64,000 nucleotides of DNA from Ruminococcus sp. UBA1394 (GCA_002305725.1 DBQM01000003.1:22161-86160); one strand, 5' to 3'; shown: positions 16,070-25,720, counted from the first letter of the stretch. The notes: a model not told the origin generated them from the sequence alone. Numbers and translations are program-made.

Positions 16070-17145
16070 TGACCGGAATCTATATTCATGTTCCGTTCTG
16101 TGCCAGAAAGTGTCCTTACTGCGACTTTTATTCATGCAGTTACACTCTCAAATCAGCAGAAGAATATAAAAATGCTGTTATAAGAAATATTGAGGTACTG
16201 CCAAACATTGATGCAGATACTGTTTACTTCGGCGGCGGTACTCCGTCACTTATCCCGTCTGATTTTATTGCTGAGATACTGGATGCTCTTGACAAAAGGC
16301 TGAACCTTTCAAAGCCGGAAATCACGATTGAAGTGAATCCATGCACCGTAACAGCAGACAAGCTCAAAGCATATAAAAGGGCAGGTTTAAATCGGCTTTC
16401 TTTTGGAGTGCAGTCGGGAAACAACGAGGAACTGGAATTTCTGGGGCGTAAGCACACCTTTGAAAAAGCAGCTGAAACCATTGAACAGGCGGTCGATGCA
16501 AGATTTGAAAATATATCCTGCGACCTTATGATAGGAGTAAAGGGACAGACTACAGAAAAACTTGAACAGTCCATCTCCCAAATCACAGCTTTGCCGGTCA
16601 CCCATATATCCTTGTATATTCTGAAAATCGAGGAAAATACGCCTTTCGGGAGAAACAATACTGAAAAACTTCTACCCGACGATGACCAGACTGCCCAACT
16701 GTATCTCTGTTCAGTCAGAATGCTGGAGAATGCCGGATTTAAGCAGTATGAGATATCAAATTTTTCCCGTGAGGGATATCGCAGCCGCCATAATCTGAAA
16801 TACTGGAACTGCGAAGAATATATAGGTATAGGACCGTCTGCACACTCATATTATAACGGCAGAAGATATTATACCCCGGAAAGCCTTGAAAGCTTTTGCT
16901 CAGACCCGGTTCAGCAAAAAGTTTATGAGGAATACCAGGCCGGCACAGATGAAGAAAAAATCATGCTGGGACTTCGCCTGACTGACGGTATCTGCCCCGA
17001 CGATTACCCGGCTTTTAAGCAGAAAATACTGAAAAAAGCTGAAAATTACTGTGCCCACGGACTTGGAGTATTTAAAAACGGTATATTACGACTTACGCCG
17101 GAAGGTTTTTTGGTATCAAATTCGATAATATCGGATATAATCTGA
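16069..17145 (+). CDS. hemW: Radical SAM haem chaperone HemW
   Basis: A 358-residue radical SAM protein of the HemN/HemW family. The iron-sulfur motif CxxxCxxC is at C11, C15 and C18 in PFCARKCPYC, followed by YFGGGTPS, EVNPCTV and FGVQSG, which are family hallmarks. HemW lacks the extra N-terminal Cys and longer N-terminus of true coproporphyrinogen dehydrogenase (HemN), and this protein fits HemW in length. HemW binds haem and delivers it to target proteins; it is not a porphyrin-synthesis enzyme. It is the third gene of the lepA operon and begins with a one-base overlap with the zinc-ribbon gene. Confidence 0.92.
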   Translation: MTGIYIHVPFCARKCPYCDFYSCSYTLKSAEEYKNAVIRNIEVLPNIDADTVYFGGGTPSLIPSDFIAEILDALDKRLNLSKPEITIEVNPCTVTADKLKAYKRAGLNRLSFGVQSGNNEELEFLGRKHTFEKAAETIEQAVDARFENISCDLMIGVKGQTTEKLEQSISQITALPVTHISLYILKIEENTPFGRNNTEKLLPDDDQTAQLYLCSVRMLENAGFKQYEISNFSREGYRSRHNLKYWNCEEYIGIGPSAHSYYNGRRYYTPESLESFCSDPVQQKVYEEYQAGTDEEKIMLGLRLTDGICPDDYPAFKQKILKKAENYCAHGLGVFKNGILRLTPEGFLVSNSIISDII

Positions 17146-17187
17146 ATTGTCTATTGAAAATAAAGGAAATATGCAGTATAATTAAGT

Positions 17188-17320
17188 TATAGTAAACGTC
17201 AAAAATAATTTGACGTTTACTAAAATAAATATTTTTAAATGCCTCGCACATTCGCTCACTATGTTCGCTGCGTGCGTATCGGCAAATAGTAAACTCCAAA
17301 TTAATTTGTCGTTTACTATA
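17188..17320. repeat. Palindrome-flanked interspersed repeat, copy A
   Basis: A 133-base element with inverted ends (TATAGTAAACG at 17188 and CGTTTACTATA ending at 17320). Each end is itself a palindrome: 17190-17222 is a perfect 14-bp stem with a 5-base loop, and 17288-17318 is an imperfect one. Between them lies a core (about 17231-17284) that, reverse-complemented, reads TGCCGATACGCA...GGCATTTAAAA. A related core with the same layout occurs at 56918-56970. TA-rich ends and lack of coding capacity resemble a miniature inverted-repeat element. It sits directly upstream of hprK, and its right end contributes to a TATAAT at 17319-17324. Confidence 0.75.
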
Positions 17321-17342
17321 TAATGATAACAGGAGGTCAGTT

Positions 17343-18302
17343 ATGGCTGATAGATTTAAAGTTTCCCTGCAAAAAATAATTGATGAATTCAAGCTTGAAT
17401 CGATATATGTTCCGAAATCACCGGAAGAAATATTTATTGAAGAAAACGACGTAAACCGTCCGGGACTTCAGCTTATGGGATTTTACGAATATTTCAATCC
17501 GGAGCGCATACAGATTATAGGAAAGATGGAATTTGCCTACCTTTCAACAATTGACGAGCCGACACGAAAGGAACGTCTTGAAAAGTTGTTTTCACAGCAG
17601 CTGCCGGCACTTATCATCACAAGAGAACTGCCGTATTTTGCGGAAATGCTGGAGCTTGCGAAAAAATACGAAATGCCGCTGCTGAGAAGTAAGGAGAGTA
17701 CTTCCAACTTCATGTCCGGACTTATTGCGTTCCTGAATCTGAATCTTGCTCCGAGAATCACACGTCACGGCGTTCTTATTGAAATTTACGGTGAGGGTGT
17801 GTTCATTACCGGTGAAAGCGGCGTTGGTAAGAGCGAAACCGCAATCGAGCTTGTAAAAAGAGGTCACAGACTTGTTGCGGACGACGCAGTTGAAATAAGA
17901 AAGGTTTCAAACATAAGCCTTGTGGGAAGTTCACCTGACAATATCCGCCACTTCCTTGAACTGAGAGGTATCGGTATTATAAACGCAAGACGTCTTTTTG
18001 GTATGGGTGCAGTAAAGCTTACTGAAAAAATCGACCTTATCGTTGAAATGGAGCTGTGGAATCCGGAAAAAATCTATGACAGAATGGGCGTTGACAACCA
18101 GTACACTTCAATTTTAGGTGTAAAGGTACCGTCCCTTACAATTCCTGTCAAGCCCGGACGTAACCTTGCTGTTATCATGGAAGTTGCGGCTATGAACAAC
18201 CGTCAGAAGAAGATGGGTTACAACGCTGCACAGGAACTCCTTGAAAAGCTGGGTCTGGATATGGACAGCAACGATACTGTAAAAAATTACGAGCAATTCT
18301 AA
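17343..18302 (+). CDS. hprK: HPr kinase/phosphorylase
   Basis: A 319-residue bifunctional regulator that phosphorylates and dephosphorylates Ser46 of HPr, linking glycolytic state to carbon catabolite control in Firmicutes. The Walker A motif GESGVGKS is at residues 157-164, preceded by the N-terminal domain with TRELP and followed by the family stretches ADDAVEI and ELRGIGIINARRLFG. Length is normal. The ATG has an AGGAGG ribosome binding site eight bases upstream. The interspersed repeat at 17188-17320 lies immediately upstream. The -10-like TATAAT at 17319-17324 overlaps its end, and no good -35 is visible. A PHP-domain gene follows after 16 bases. Confidence 0.95.
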   Translation: MADRFKVSLQKIIDEFKLESIYVPKSPEEIFIEENDVNRPGLQLMGFYEYFNPERIQIIGKMEFAYLSTIDEPTRKERLEKLFSQQLPALIITRELPYFAEMLELAKKYEMPLLRSKESTSNFMSGLIAFLNLNLAPRITRHGVLIEIYGEGVFITGESGVGKSETAIELVKRGHRLVADDAVEIRKVSNISLVGSSPDNIRHFLELRGIGIINARRLFGMGAVKLTEKIDLIVEMELWNPEKIYDRMGVDNQYTSILGVKVPSLTIPVKPGRNLAVIMEVAAMNNRQKKMGYNAAQELLEKLGLDMDSNDTVKNYEQF

Positions 18303-18318
18303 AACGGAGGCATAAAAA

Positions 18319-19044
18319 ATGTTTATTGAAGCTGATCTTCACTGTCATTCGCTTGCGTCATCTCACGCATATTCAACTGTAAAGGAGTTAGCCGAATCGG
18401 CTTATGAAAACGGTCTGAAGCTCTTTGCGCTGACCGACCATGCGCCTGAAATGGAAGACTCACCTCACATCTGGCATTTCAACAATCTTTGTGTACTGCC
18501 GAGGGTTATAAAAAATGTCAATGTTTTAAAGGGTGTTGAGGCGAATCTCAAAAATATTGACGGTGAAATCGACCTTTCCGAGTTTGACCTTAAATGCGTT
18601 GAATGGGTGGTTGTGTCCTGCCATGACCCTGTGATTATGCCGGGAACTGTTGAGGAAAACACCGAGGCGTATATCAATCTTATGAAACGCTATGAGGCAG
18701 TTGACCTTATTGGTCACCCCACAACATGGAAATTTCCTGTTGACTTCGACAGACTTGCAAAAGCGTGCAGTGAATACGGCAAATTCCTTGAACTGAACGA
18801 AAGCTCTGTTGCAGCCGGAAGAAGTCCGAAAGAAAACTGTATTGCAATGCTTAATGCCTGCAAAAAGTACTCTGTTCCAGTCATAGTTGACACCGACTGC
18901 CATTACTGCGACATTATCGGTAAAGTCCCGACTGCTGAAATGATTATTAAAGAGGCAGATTTTCCGGAAGAACTGATTTTTAACAGAAAGGCAGAAAATG
19001 TAATGAAGTATCTTGCTGAAAAGAGAAATATTACTTTTGAGTGA
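18319..19044 (+). CDS. PHP-domain phosphoesterase, YcdX-like
   Basis: A 241-residue metal-dependent hydrolase of the PHP superfamily. Metal-ligand motifs are present: DLHCHS at residues 5-10, LTDHAPEM at about 38-45, a Glu in GVEAN at about 73-77, a VVSCHDP stretch, and IVDTDCHY near residue 191. This arrangement matches stand-alone PHP phosphatases such as YcdX and the histidinol-phosphatase-like group. The substrate is a phosphate ester that cannot be named from sequence, although the gene lies beside hprK. The start has a GGAGG site and follows hprK by 16 bases. Confidence 0.85.
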   Translation: MFIEADLHCHSLASSHAYSTVKELAESAYENGLKLFALTDHAPEMEDSPHIWHFNNLCVLPRVIKNVNVLKGVEANLKNIDGEIDLSEFDLKCVEWVVVSCHDPVIMPGTVEENTEAYINLMKRYEAVDLIGHPTTWKFPVDFDRLAKACSEYGKFLELNESSVAAGRSPKENCIAMLNACKKYSVPVIVDTDCHYCDIIGKVPTAEMIIKEADFPEELIFNRKAENVMKYLAEKRNITFE

Positions 19045-19088
19045 GTAAAAATATATAGATTTATAAATTCAATTGGACGTGGTTTTCA

Positions 19089-19454
19089 ATGATTGTAGTA
19101 ACAAATCAAATTCAAGGCAATGTTGAATGTAATAATGTTGAGCAAATAGAGAATATTATTAGACAAGCAGCTTTACTTCCAATTGACGAAATATGGATAA
19201 GCGGAAATTCGGAATACCCTTGTCTTAGCATTTTGGTTAATGGTTATTTAGCTTGTATTCATTATTTTGAACAAGAGGGGATAATGTGGCAATCGTATGG
19301 AAACTATCAAAAGGAGATAAATTTCCTTGCTGGCGGTGAAGAATGGTGTGCACCTGCTGATACAGTTGTTTCGCTTGAATCCGCTATAAATTGTATGATA
19401 GAATTTTGCTCTGATATGAGGCAGCCAAAATGTATAAAGTGGCAGGAACTGTAA
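19089..19454 (+). CDS. Imm1-like immunity protein, orphan
   Basis: A 121-residue protein resembling the Imm1 family of immunity proteins to polymorphic toxins. Points of resemblance are IWISGNSEYPCLSILVNG near 36-53, HYFEQEGIMWQS near 58-69, and a C-terminal VVSLESAI...EFC...IKWQEL pattern. Such proteins normally sit beside the toxin they neutralise, but no toxin gene or toxin fragment is visible here; it lies between a PHP hydrolase and murB in a housekeeping run. Its codons are noticeably more AT-rich (AAT, ATT, TTA) than those of its neighbours and its ribosome binding site is weak, consistent with acquisition from elsewhere. Family assignment is by pattern from memory. Confidence 0.72.
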   Translation: MIVVTNQIQGNVECNNVEQIENIIRQAALLPIDEIWISGNSEYPCLSILVNGYLACIHYFEQEGIMWQSYGNYQKEINFLAGGEEWCAPADTVVSLESAINCMIEFCSDMRQPKCIKWQEL

Positions 19455-19500
19455 TTGATTTGATATTTTATAAAAAAATTATAAGAGAGTGAGAGCGTGT

Positions 19501-20412
19501 ATGCCGTATATTGACAAATTATCAGCATTGTGCCGTGAATATGAGTGTGAAATCAAAACTGATGAACCGCTGAAAAATCATACAACATTCAGAATCGGCG
19601 GGAACTGCCGTGCAATGGTGTATGTAAATTCAGCGGAATCACTGCTGGCATTTTTAAGTTTCCTTAAAACTGAAAATATAAGATACTTTGTCCTTGGCAG
19701 AGGCAGCAATATCATTGCGGCAGACGAGGGCTTTGACGGCGTAATACTTAAAATCGGCAGGGATTTTTCTGAAATCAGACTGCTGAATGAAACAGACATT
19801 TTCTGTACTGCCGGAGCATCGCTTATGGACGTGTGTCTTTTTGCCCTTGAAAACTCTCTTGAAGGTATCGAATTTGCTTACGGTATTCCCGGAACCTGCG
19901 GAGGTGCGCTTTTCATGAACGCCGGAGCGTACGGCGGAGAAGTAAAGGACATTATAAAATCTGCCCATTATATAGACAGTACTGGTAAAATCTGCGAAAT
20001 ACAGCCAGAGGAAATGTCCTTGTCATACAGACACAGCCTTTTTGCAGAGCATACAGACTATGTGATAACGGATATGATTTTCAGTCTGAAAAAGGGTGAA
20101 CAGTCTGACATTAAGGCGAAAATGGACGACCTGATGGAACGCCGAAGAACCAAACAGCCCCTTGAATTTCCAAGCGCCGGAAGTACCTTTAAGCGTCCGG
20201 AAGGAAGTTATGCGTCACTGCTGATTGAGCAGTGCGGACTGAAAGGACTGTCCGTGGGCGGCGCACAGGTCAGCACCAAGCACAGTGGATTTGTTGTGAA
20301 TACAGGCAGTGCCACCTGCGGTGACGTTCTTGAACTGACAGAAAAAGTAAGCAGAATCGTTAAAGAAAAAACTGGATTTGAGCTTGAGCTTGAACCTCTT
20401 TTACTTAAATGA
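19501..20412 (+). CDS. murB: UDP-N-acetylenolpyruvoylglucosamine reductase MurB
   Basis: A 303-residue flavoenzyme that reduces UDP-GlcNAc-enolpyruvate to UDP-MurNAc, the second committed step of peptidoglycan synthesis. FAD-binding and catalytic stretches are visible: HTTFRIGG, LGRGSNII, GIPGTCGGALFMNAGAYGGE (20 residues), YRHSLF and GSTFKRPEG. The last places the catalytic Ser of type II MurB near GSTFKRP. The ATG at 19501 is preferred; a GTG four codons earlier is possible, and the local ribosome binding site (GAGAG) is weak. Its stop overlaps an in-frame upstream ATG of rapZ by four bases. It heads the murB-rapZ-whiA-dnaE run, an order common in Firmicutes. Confidence 0.94.
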   Translation: MPYIDKLSALCREYECEIKTDEPLKNHTTFRIGGNCRAMVYVNSAESLLAFLSFLKTENIRYFVLGRGSNIIAADEGFDGVILKIGRDFSEIRLLNETDIFCTAGASLMDVCLFALENSLEGIEFAYGIPGTCGGALFMNAGAYGGEVKDIIKSAHYIDSTGKICEIQPEEMSLSYRHSLFAEHTDYVITDMIFSLKKGEQSDIKAKMDDLMERRRTKQPLEFPSAGSTFKRPEGSYASLLIEQCGLKGLSVGGAQVSTKHSGFVVNTGSATCGDVLELTEKVSRIVKEKTGFELELEPLLLK

Positions 20413-20441
20413 ACGCCAAATTTTGGAGAATGGAGATTGGT

Positions 20442-21323
20442 ATGCAGTTTGTTATTGTTACGGGTATGTCGGGTTCCGGAAAATCCTGCGCTATGAATGT
20501 GCTGGAGGATATTGGTTTTTACTGTATTGACAATATGCCTCCTCAGCTGCTTAATAAATTTGCCGATATATGTATGCATTCCAAAGGACAGCTTGACAGA
20601 GTTGCAGTGGCAGTTGATATACGTTCCGGGGAGATGTTCAGCGAGATTTTTGACCGCTGGAAAATGCTCAAAGACAATGCCGACCTTGATGTAAAAATAC
20701 TTTATCTTGAGGCAAACGATGAAGTGCTTATAAAACGATATAAGGAAACAAGGAGAAAACACCCTCTTGACGAAAAATTTTCAAGCTGTCTGCATAAGGC
20801 AATAGCATTTGAGAGGGAACAGCTCAGTCCGCTGAGAGAGGTTGCGGATTACTATGTCGAGTCGTCATACCTTTCAACGTCTCAGCTGAAAGAGGAAATA
20901 AAGGGTATTTTCCTTGAAAAGAACAGCGACTCCATGATTATAAAAATCATGTCATTCGGCTATAAATACGGCGTTTCCACAGAGGCTGACCTTGTTTTTG
21001 ACGTAAGATGTCTGCCGAACCCTTACTATGTAAAGGAACTGCGCCCTATGACAGGCTGTGATTCAAGCGTAAGGGACTACGTTATGAGTTTTGAGCAGTC
21101 CAGAATACTTCTTGACAAAATCAAAGACCTGCTTGATTTTCTTATACCTCTTTACGTCCATGAGGGAAAAAGTCAGCTTGTAATATGCTTTGGCTGTACC
21201 GGAGGAAAGCACAGGTCAATCACCTTCACAGAGCTTATTTCTGACTACCTTACCCAGAAAGGACTGAGAGTCCAGAAAAGCCATAGGGATATCGGAAAGG
21301 ATATCAGCTATTACAGAACATAA
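20442..21323 (+). CDS. rapZ: RNase adapter / nucleotide-binding protein RapZ
   Basis: A 293-residue P-loop protein of the RapZ (YvcJ) family. Walker A is TGMSGSGKS at residues 7-15, and the C-terminal half contains the conserved FGYKYG, RPMTGCD and CTGGKHRS motifs. In Escherichia coli RapZ controls RNase E cleavage of small RNAs; in Firmicutes its role in cell-wall metabolite sensing is less settled, though next-door murB fits. The frame is open to an ATG at 20409 that overlaps murB. I chose 20442 because GGAG lies six bases upstream and the family normally starts two to six residues before the P-loop. Confidence 0.93.
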   Translation: MQFVIVTGMSGSGKSCAMNVLEDIGFYCIDNMPPQLLNKFADICMHSKGQLDRVAVAVDIRSGEMFSEIFDRWKMLKDNADLDVKILYLEANDEVLIKRYKETRRKHPLDEKFSSCLHKAIAFEREQLSPLREVADYYVESSYLSTSQLKEEIKGIFLEKNSDSMIIKIMSFGYKYGVSTEADLVFDVRCLPNPYYVKELRPMTGCDSSVRDYVMSFEQSRILLDKIKDLLDFLIPLYVHEGKSQLVICFGCTGGKHRSITFTELISDYLTQKGLRVQKSHRDIGKDISYYRT

Positions 21324-21342
21324 AATTAAGGAGTGAGCCACA

Positions 21343-22272
21343 ATGGCGTCCTTTTCAAACGATGTCAGGGCGGAGATCTGCCACACCATTACGGACAGCG
21401 ACAAAAAATACGCCTGCTTATACGGCATTGTGCTTTACTGCCGTCATCTGACTGAAAGCAGCATATCAGTACATACTGAATCAGACTGCTTTTTTGAACT
21501 GATGTGCAGTCTTTTAAAAAGTATTTTCGGAAAAGATGTGATTTATGACACCGAGATAGTTCCGAAAAAGAACGGCTGTACCGGATATTATGTAAATATC
21601 ACAGATGAAAAATCGGTTAAAACCATTTTTGGAACATATAATATTGACCCGGAAAAGCGTGAAATAAATCTTAAAAATATAGTCAATAACAGCCTGAGCG
21701 CATTCCTTGCAGGCGTTTTTTTCGTATGCGGAAGTATTTCAGATCCGAACAAGGAATATCACCTTGAATTTACTCCGCCAACTGAGCAGCTTTATGCTGA
21801 CCTTGACCAGATTTTGCAGGGATTCGGCATTTCTGCCCGTAAAACTGAACGGAAAAACCATACTGTTCTTTATGTAAAAGACAGCGAAAATATAGAGGAT
21901 ATACTGACTTTCATTGGTGCAAGGCAATGCACTATTGACCTTATCAATATAAAGATATACAAAGATATGCGAAACAAGGTAAACAGGATAGCAAATTGTG
22001 ACACCGCAAACATAGAAAAGGTCATAAATGCTGCGTCAAAGCAGACAAGGGACATTGTTACCATTCAGCAAGCAGGATATTTTGATACTCTTTCTGCTGA
22101 TTTGAAAGAGGCGGCTCAGCTGAGACTTGATTTTCCGGAATACAGTTTACAGGAAATAGGGGAGAACCTTTCAAAGCCTATCGGACGTTCGGGTGTTAAC
22201 CGGCGCTTTCAGAAAATTGCGGCTCTGGCAGAGGAGATAAGAGGAAAAGACGGTGAAAATATTGGAAAATAA
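21343..22272 (+). CDS. whiA: WhiA-family DNA-binding protein
   Basis: A 309-residue protein with an N-terminal degenerate LAGLIDADG homing-endonuclease-like domain (about 1-190) and a C-terminal helix-turn-helix (about 225-300, with LRLDFPEYSLQEIGENLS and GRSGVNRR). WhiA acts in sporulation control in Streptomyces, and in cell division and chromosome segregation in Bacillus. It nearly always lies next to rapZ, as here. The start has an AAGGAGTGA site, and the 3' end overlaps the dnaE start by 20 bases. Confidence 0.94.
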   Translation: MASFSNDVRAEICHTITDSDKKYACLYGIVLYCRHLTESSISVHTESDCFFELMCSLLKSIFGKDVIYDTEIVPKKNGCTGYYVNITDEKSVKTIFGTYNIDPEKREINLKNIVNNSLSAFLAGVFFVCGSISDPNKEYHLEFTPPTEQLYADLDQILQGFGISARKTERKNHTVLYVKDSENIEDILTFIGARQCTIDLINIKIYKDMRNKVNRIANCDTANIEKVINAASKQTRDIVTIQQAGYFDTLSADLKEAAQLRLDFPEYSLQEIGENLSKPIGRSGVNRRFQKIAALAEEIRGKDGENIGK

Positions 22273-25200
22273 CAGCTTTGTACATCTTCATGTTCATAGT
22301 GAATACAGTCTGCTTGACGGCGCCTGCCGTATAAAAGAGCTTGTGAAAAAAGTCAAAGAACTTGGGCAGACTGCTGTTGCTGTAACTGATCATGGAGTGA
22401 TGTACGGAGCTGTTGACTTTTACCGTGAAGCAAAATCAGCCGGAATAAAGCCTATAATAGGCTGTGAGGTCTATGTGGCGAGGAGAACACGATTTGACAG
22501 GGAAATGAAGCTTGATTCCCACCCTTATCATCTGATACTGCTCTGCAAGAATAATCATGGGTATAAAAATCTGATAAAGCTTGTATCACTTGGATATACC
22601 GAAGGATTTTACAGCAAGCCGAGAGTGGACGTTGAACTGCTTGAAAAGTATTCTGACGGACTTATCTGTCTTTCCGCCTGCATTGCCGGAGAGGTTGCCT
22701 CAAAGCTCATAAACCACGATTATGACGGTGCAAAACAGACTGCTCTGAAATACAGTCAGATTTTCGGAAAAGATAATTACTACATTGAAATCCAGAATCA
22801 CGGTATAAGGGAACAGGTTGAAATTCTGCCCCAGCTTTACAGATTGTCAAAGGAAACGGGAATACCTCTTGCCGCCACAAATGATTCACATTATATAAAT
22901 AAAAACGACGCTGAAACACAGAATATTCTTATGTGTATTCAGCTTAAAAAGACAATTTTCGAGCAAAACAGTCTTAAATTTCCCACAGATGAATTTTATA
23001 TAAAATCTACTGAGGAAATGGCTGAACTTTTCAAAGACGTTCCTGACGCTGTAACAAATACCGCCAAAATCGCAGAGCAATGTAATGTTGAGTTTGAATT
23101 CGGCGTTATCAGACTTCCCAGATTTACTGCTCCCGGCGTTGACGACAATGTAAAATATTTCAAGCAGCTGTGTGTTGCCGGACTGAAAGAAAAATACGGC
23201 AGCAATGTAAATGAAAGTATAATTGAACGTCTGAAATATGAGCTTAAAGTTATAATCGAAATGGGCTATACCGATTATTTTCTGATTGTGTGGGATTTTA
23301 TCCGTTATGCAAGGGAAAATAATATTCCGGTAGGACCGGGAAGAGGTTCAGGCGCCGGAAGTCTTTGCGCATATTGCATAGGCATAACAGGTATTGACCC
23401 GATAAAATATAATCTGCTTTTTGAAAGATTTCTGAATCCGGAAAGAGTAAGTATGCCGGATTTTGACATTGATTTCTGTATTGAGGGCAGACAGCAGGTC
23501 ATTGACTATGTTGTTTCAAAATACGGCGCTGACAAGGTTTCTCAGATAATTGCCTTTGATACTCTGAAAGCAAGGGCAGCGGTAAAGGACACCGGCAGAA
23601 CACTCGGATTATCAGTAAAATTCAGAAATGATGTTGCATCTCTGATACCCAAAGAGCTTGATATGACAATAGAAAAGGCTCTTGAAAAAAACGAGGATTT
23701 AAAACAGCTTTATGATATCAATCCCTCTGCGCACAGACTTCTTGACGAATCAATGAAGATAGAGGGAATGCCGAGAAACGATTCCATACACGCAGCCGGA
23801 GTTGTTATTTCCGCAGTACCGGTCACAGAACTTGTACCGGTAAAGAAAAGCGGTGACGCCGTTGTTACACAGTATACAATGACTTCACTGGAAAGCCTCG
23901 GACTGCTTAAAATGGACTTTCTCGGTCTAAGAAACCTGACTGTTATCAAGCATTGCTCCGAGCAGATTAAAAGGTATGAGCCGGATTTTGACATAAATAA
24001 AATATCCGTTGATGACAGGGAAGTTTATGAAATGATGTCACAGGGAAAAACAACAGGTGTTTTTCAGTTTGAAAGTGACGGAATGAGACGTGTTCTCTCT
24101 CAGCTAAAACCGGAAAATCTGGAAGACCTTATTGCGGTTATTTCCCTTTACCGTCCCGGTCCTTCGGATTCAATACCGAAATATATTAACAACAAGCACC
24201 ACCCGGAACAGATAACCTACAAGCACCCTCTGCTCGAAAATATACTTGATGTAACCTACGGCTGTATGGTCTATCAGGAACAGGTCATGGAAATATGCCG
24301 TGTTGCAGCTGGTTATACCTACGGACGTGCTGACCTTGTAAGACGTGCAATGGCGAAGAAAAAGCATGATGTAATGGAAAAGGAACGCCAGATATTTGTG
24401 TATGGAAGCAACGGGAAGGACGGTTCGGCTGTGTGTGCCGGAGCGGTTGCAAACGGAATTGACGAGAAGACTGCCAACGAAATTTTTGATGAAATGAGTG
24501 GTTTTGCGTCCTATGCCTTTAACAAATCCCACGCCGCCGCCTATGCGTATCTTTCCTATCAGACTGCATATCTGAAATGTCATTACACAAAAGAATATAT
24601 GGCGGCGCTTATGTCAAGCGTACTTGGCAATACAGACAAGCTTGCGGAATATGCGGAGGAATGCCGGAAAAACAGCATAGAAATTCTCCGTCCGGATATA
24701 AATTGCAGTTTCTGCGAGTTTACTGCGGAAAGTGACGGCATAAGATACGGCTTGCTTGCGATAAAAAATATCGGCAGGGGAGTCATCAGCGGCATTATTG
24801 CTGAACGTGAGAAAAGCGGCAGTTTCACCTCCCTTGACAATTTCTGTGAAAGAACTTCCGGACTGAGTATCAGCAAAATCATAGTGGAAAATCTTATCAA
24901 GTCCGGCGGCTTTGATGGTCTGGGAGAAACACGTCGTGAAATGGTTTCCGAATATGAATTTCTGATGGACAGCTATTCAGATTTTTCAAGGCAGAATATT
25001 GACGGACAGATGAATCTGTTCCCCGAAAACAATACGCAGACTGTGGTTAAACCGAAAAAAAAATCACAGTCAGAATACAAATATACAGACCTGCTTGAAT
25101 TTGAAAAACTTGCAACAGGAATGTATATATCCGGTCATCCTCTTCATGAATACCGACTGACTGCCAGTCTTATGAAACTTCCGTGCATTGGTGAAATAAA

Positions 25201-25720
25201 AAAGTTTTCCGGGGCAGAATATAAAAATAAAGAGTTCAGCTTTCTGGGAGTTATAGACGATATAACGACACATTACACGTCCAACGGCAGAAAAATGGCT
25301 TTTGTAAGCGTTCAGGATATAAGCGGCTCACTTTCGTGCACCTTGTTTCCGGATACCTGTGAGCTTTACAAAACAAAGCTTGAACAGGGTAAAATAATAT
25401 ATATAACAGGAAAAGTTTCGCCTAAGGATGATTATGAGTTTTCTGTTATATGCAGCCATGTCTGGTCTGAGGAAGAATTTAATGATATAGTCAGCAAAAA
25501 AAGATTCTGCGTAAAAATCAAAAGCACTCAGAAAGACATTGCAGACAATATAATTTCAGCTGCAGGTGATTACCCCGGAAATACACAGCTTTGCTTTTAT
25601 CTTACTGATATGCGTAAATTTATTAAACCAAAATCTGTTTCCGGAGTAAACATCTGTAAGGAATTTACAGAAAAAATCGAAAAAATAATTTTGCCTGACA
25701 ATATCGGACTTATAGATTAG
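22253..25720 (+). CDS. dnaE: DNA polymerase III alpha subunit DnaE
   Basis: A 1155-residue replicative polymerase. It has an N-terminal PHP domain (HLHVHSEYSLLDG at residues 11-23), the polymerase core with the catalytic PDFDIDF motif near residues 400-406 and GPGRGSGAGS near 360, the fingers/beta-binding region, a tandem helix-hairpin-helix area, and a C-terminal OB fold (about 985-1060). It is the DnaE rather than the PolC type, since no exonuclease domain is inserted in the PHP region. The GTG start lies inside the whiA gene (20-base overlap) with AGAGGA upstream. Spacing to pfkA is 127 bases with a new promoter. Confidence 0.96.
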   Translation: MKILENNSFVHLHVHSEYSLLDGACRIKELVKKVKELGQTAVAVTDHGVMYGAVDFYREAKSAGIKPIIGCEVYVARRTRFDREMKLDSHPYHLILLCKNNHGYKNLIKLVSLGYTEGFYSKPRVDVELLEKYSDGLICLSACIAGEVASKLINHDYDGAKQTALKYSQIFGKDNYYIEIQNHGIREQVEILPQLYRLSKETGIPLAATNDSHYINKNDAETQNILMCIQLKKTIFEQNSLKFPTDEFYIKSTEEMAELFKDVPDAVTNTAKIAEQCNVEFEFGVIRLPRFTAPGVDDNVKYFKQLCVAGLKEKYGSNVNESIIERLKYELKVIIEMGYTDYFLIVWDFIRYARENNIPVGPGRGSGAGSLCAYCIGITGIDPIKYNLLFERFLNPERVSMPDFDIDFCIEGRQQVIDYVVSKYGADKVSQIIAFDTLKARAAVKDTGRTLGLSVKFRNDVASLIPKELDMTIEKALEKNEDLKQLYDINPSAHRLLDESMKIEGMPRNDSIHAAGVVISAVPVTELVPVKKSGDAVVTQYTMTSLESLGLLKMDFLGLRNLTVIKHCSEQIKRYEPDFDINKISVDDREVYEMMSQGKTTGVFQFESDGMRRVLSQLKPENLEDLIAVISLYRPGPSDSIPKYINNKHHPEQITYKHPLLENILDVTYGCMVYQEQVMEICRVAAGYTYGRADLVRRAMAKKKHDVMEKERQIFVYGSNGKDGSAVCAGAVANGIDEKTANEIFDEMSGFASYAFNKSHAAAYAYLSYQTAYLKCHYTKEYMAALMSSVLGNTDKLAEYAEECRKNSIEILRPDINCSFCEFTAESDGIRYGLLAIKNIGRGVISGIIAEREKSGSFTSLDNFCERTSGLSISKIIVENLIKSGGFDGLGETRREMVSEYEFLMDSYSDFSRQNIDGQMNLFPENNTQTVVKPKKKSQSEYKYTDLLEFEKLATGMYISGHPLHEYRLTASLMKLPCIGEIKKFSGAEYKNKEFSFLGVIDDITTHYTSNGRKMAFVSVQDISGSLSCTLFPDTCELYKTKLEQGKIIYITGKVSPKDDYEFSVICSHVWSEEEFNDIVSKKRFCVKIKSTQKDIADNIISAAGDYPGNTQLCFYLTDMRKFIKPKSVSGVNICKEFTEKIEKIILPDNIGLID

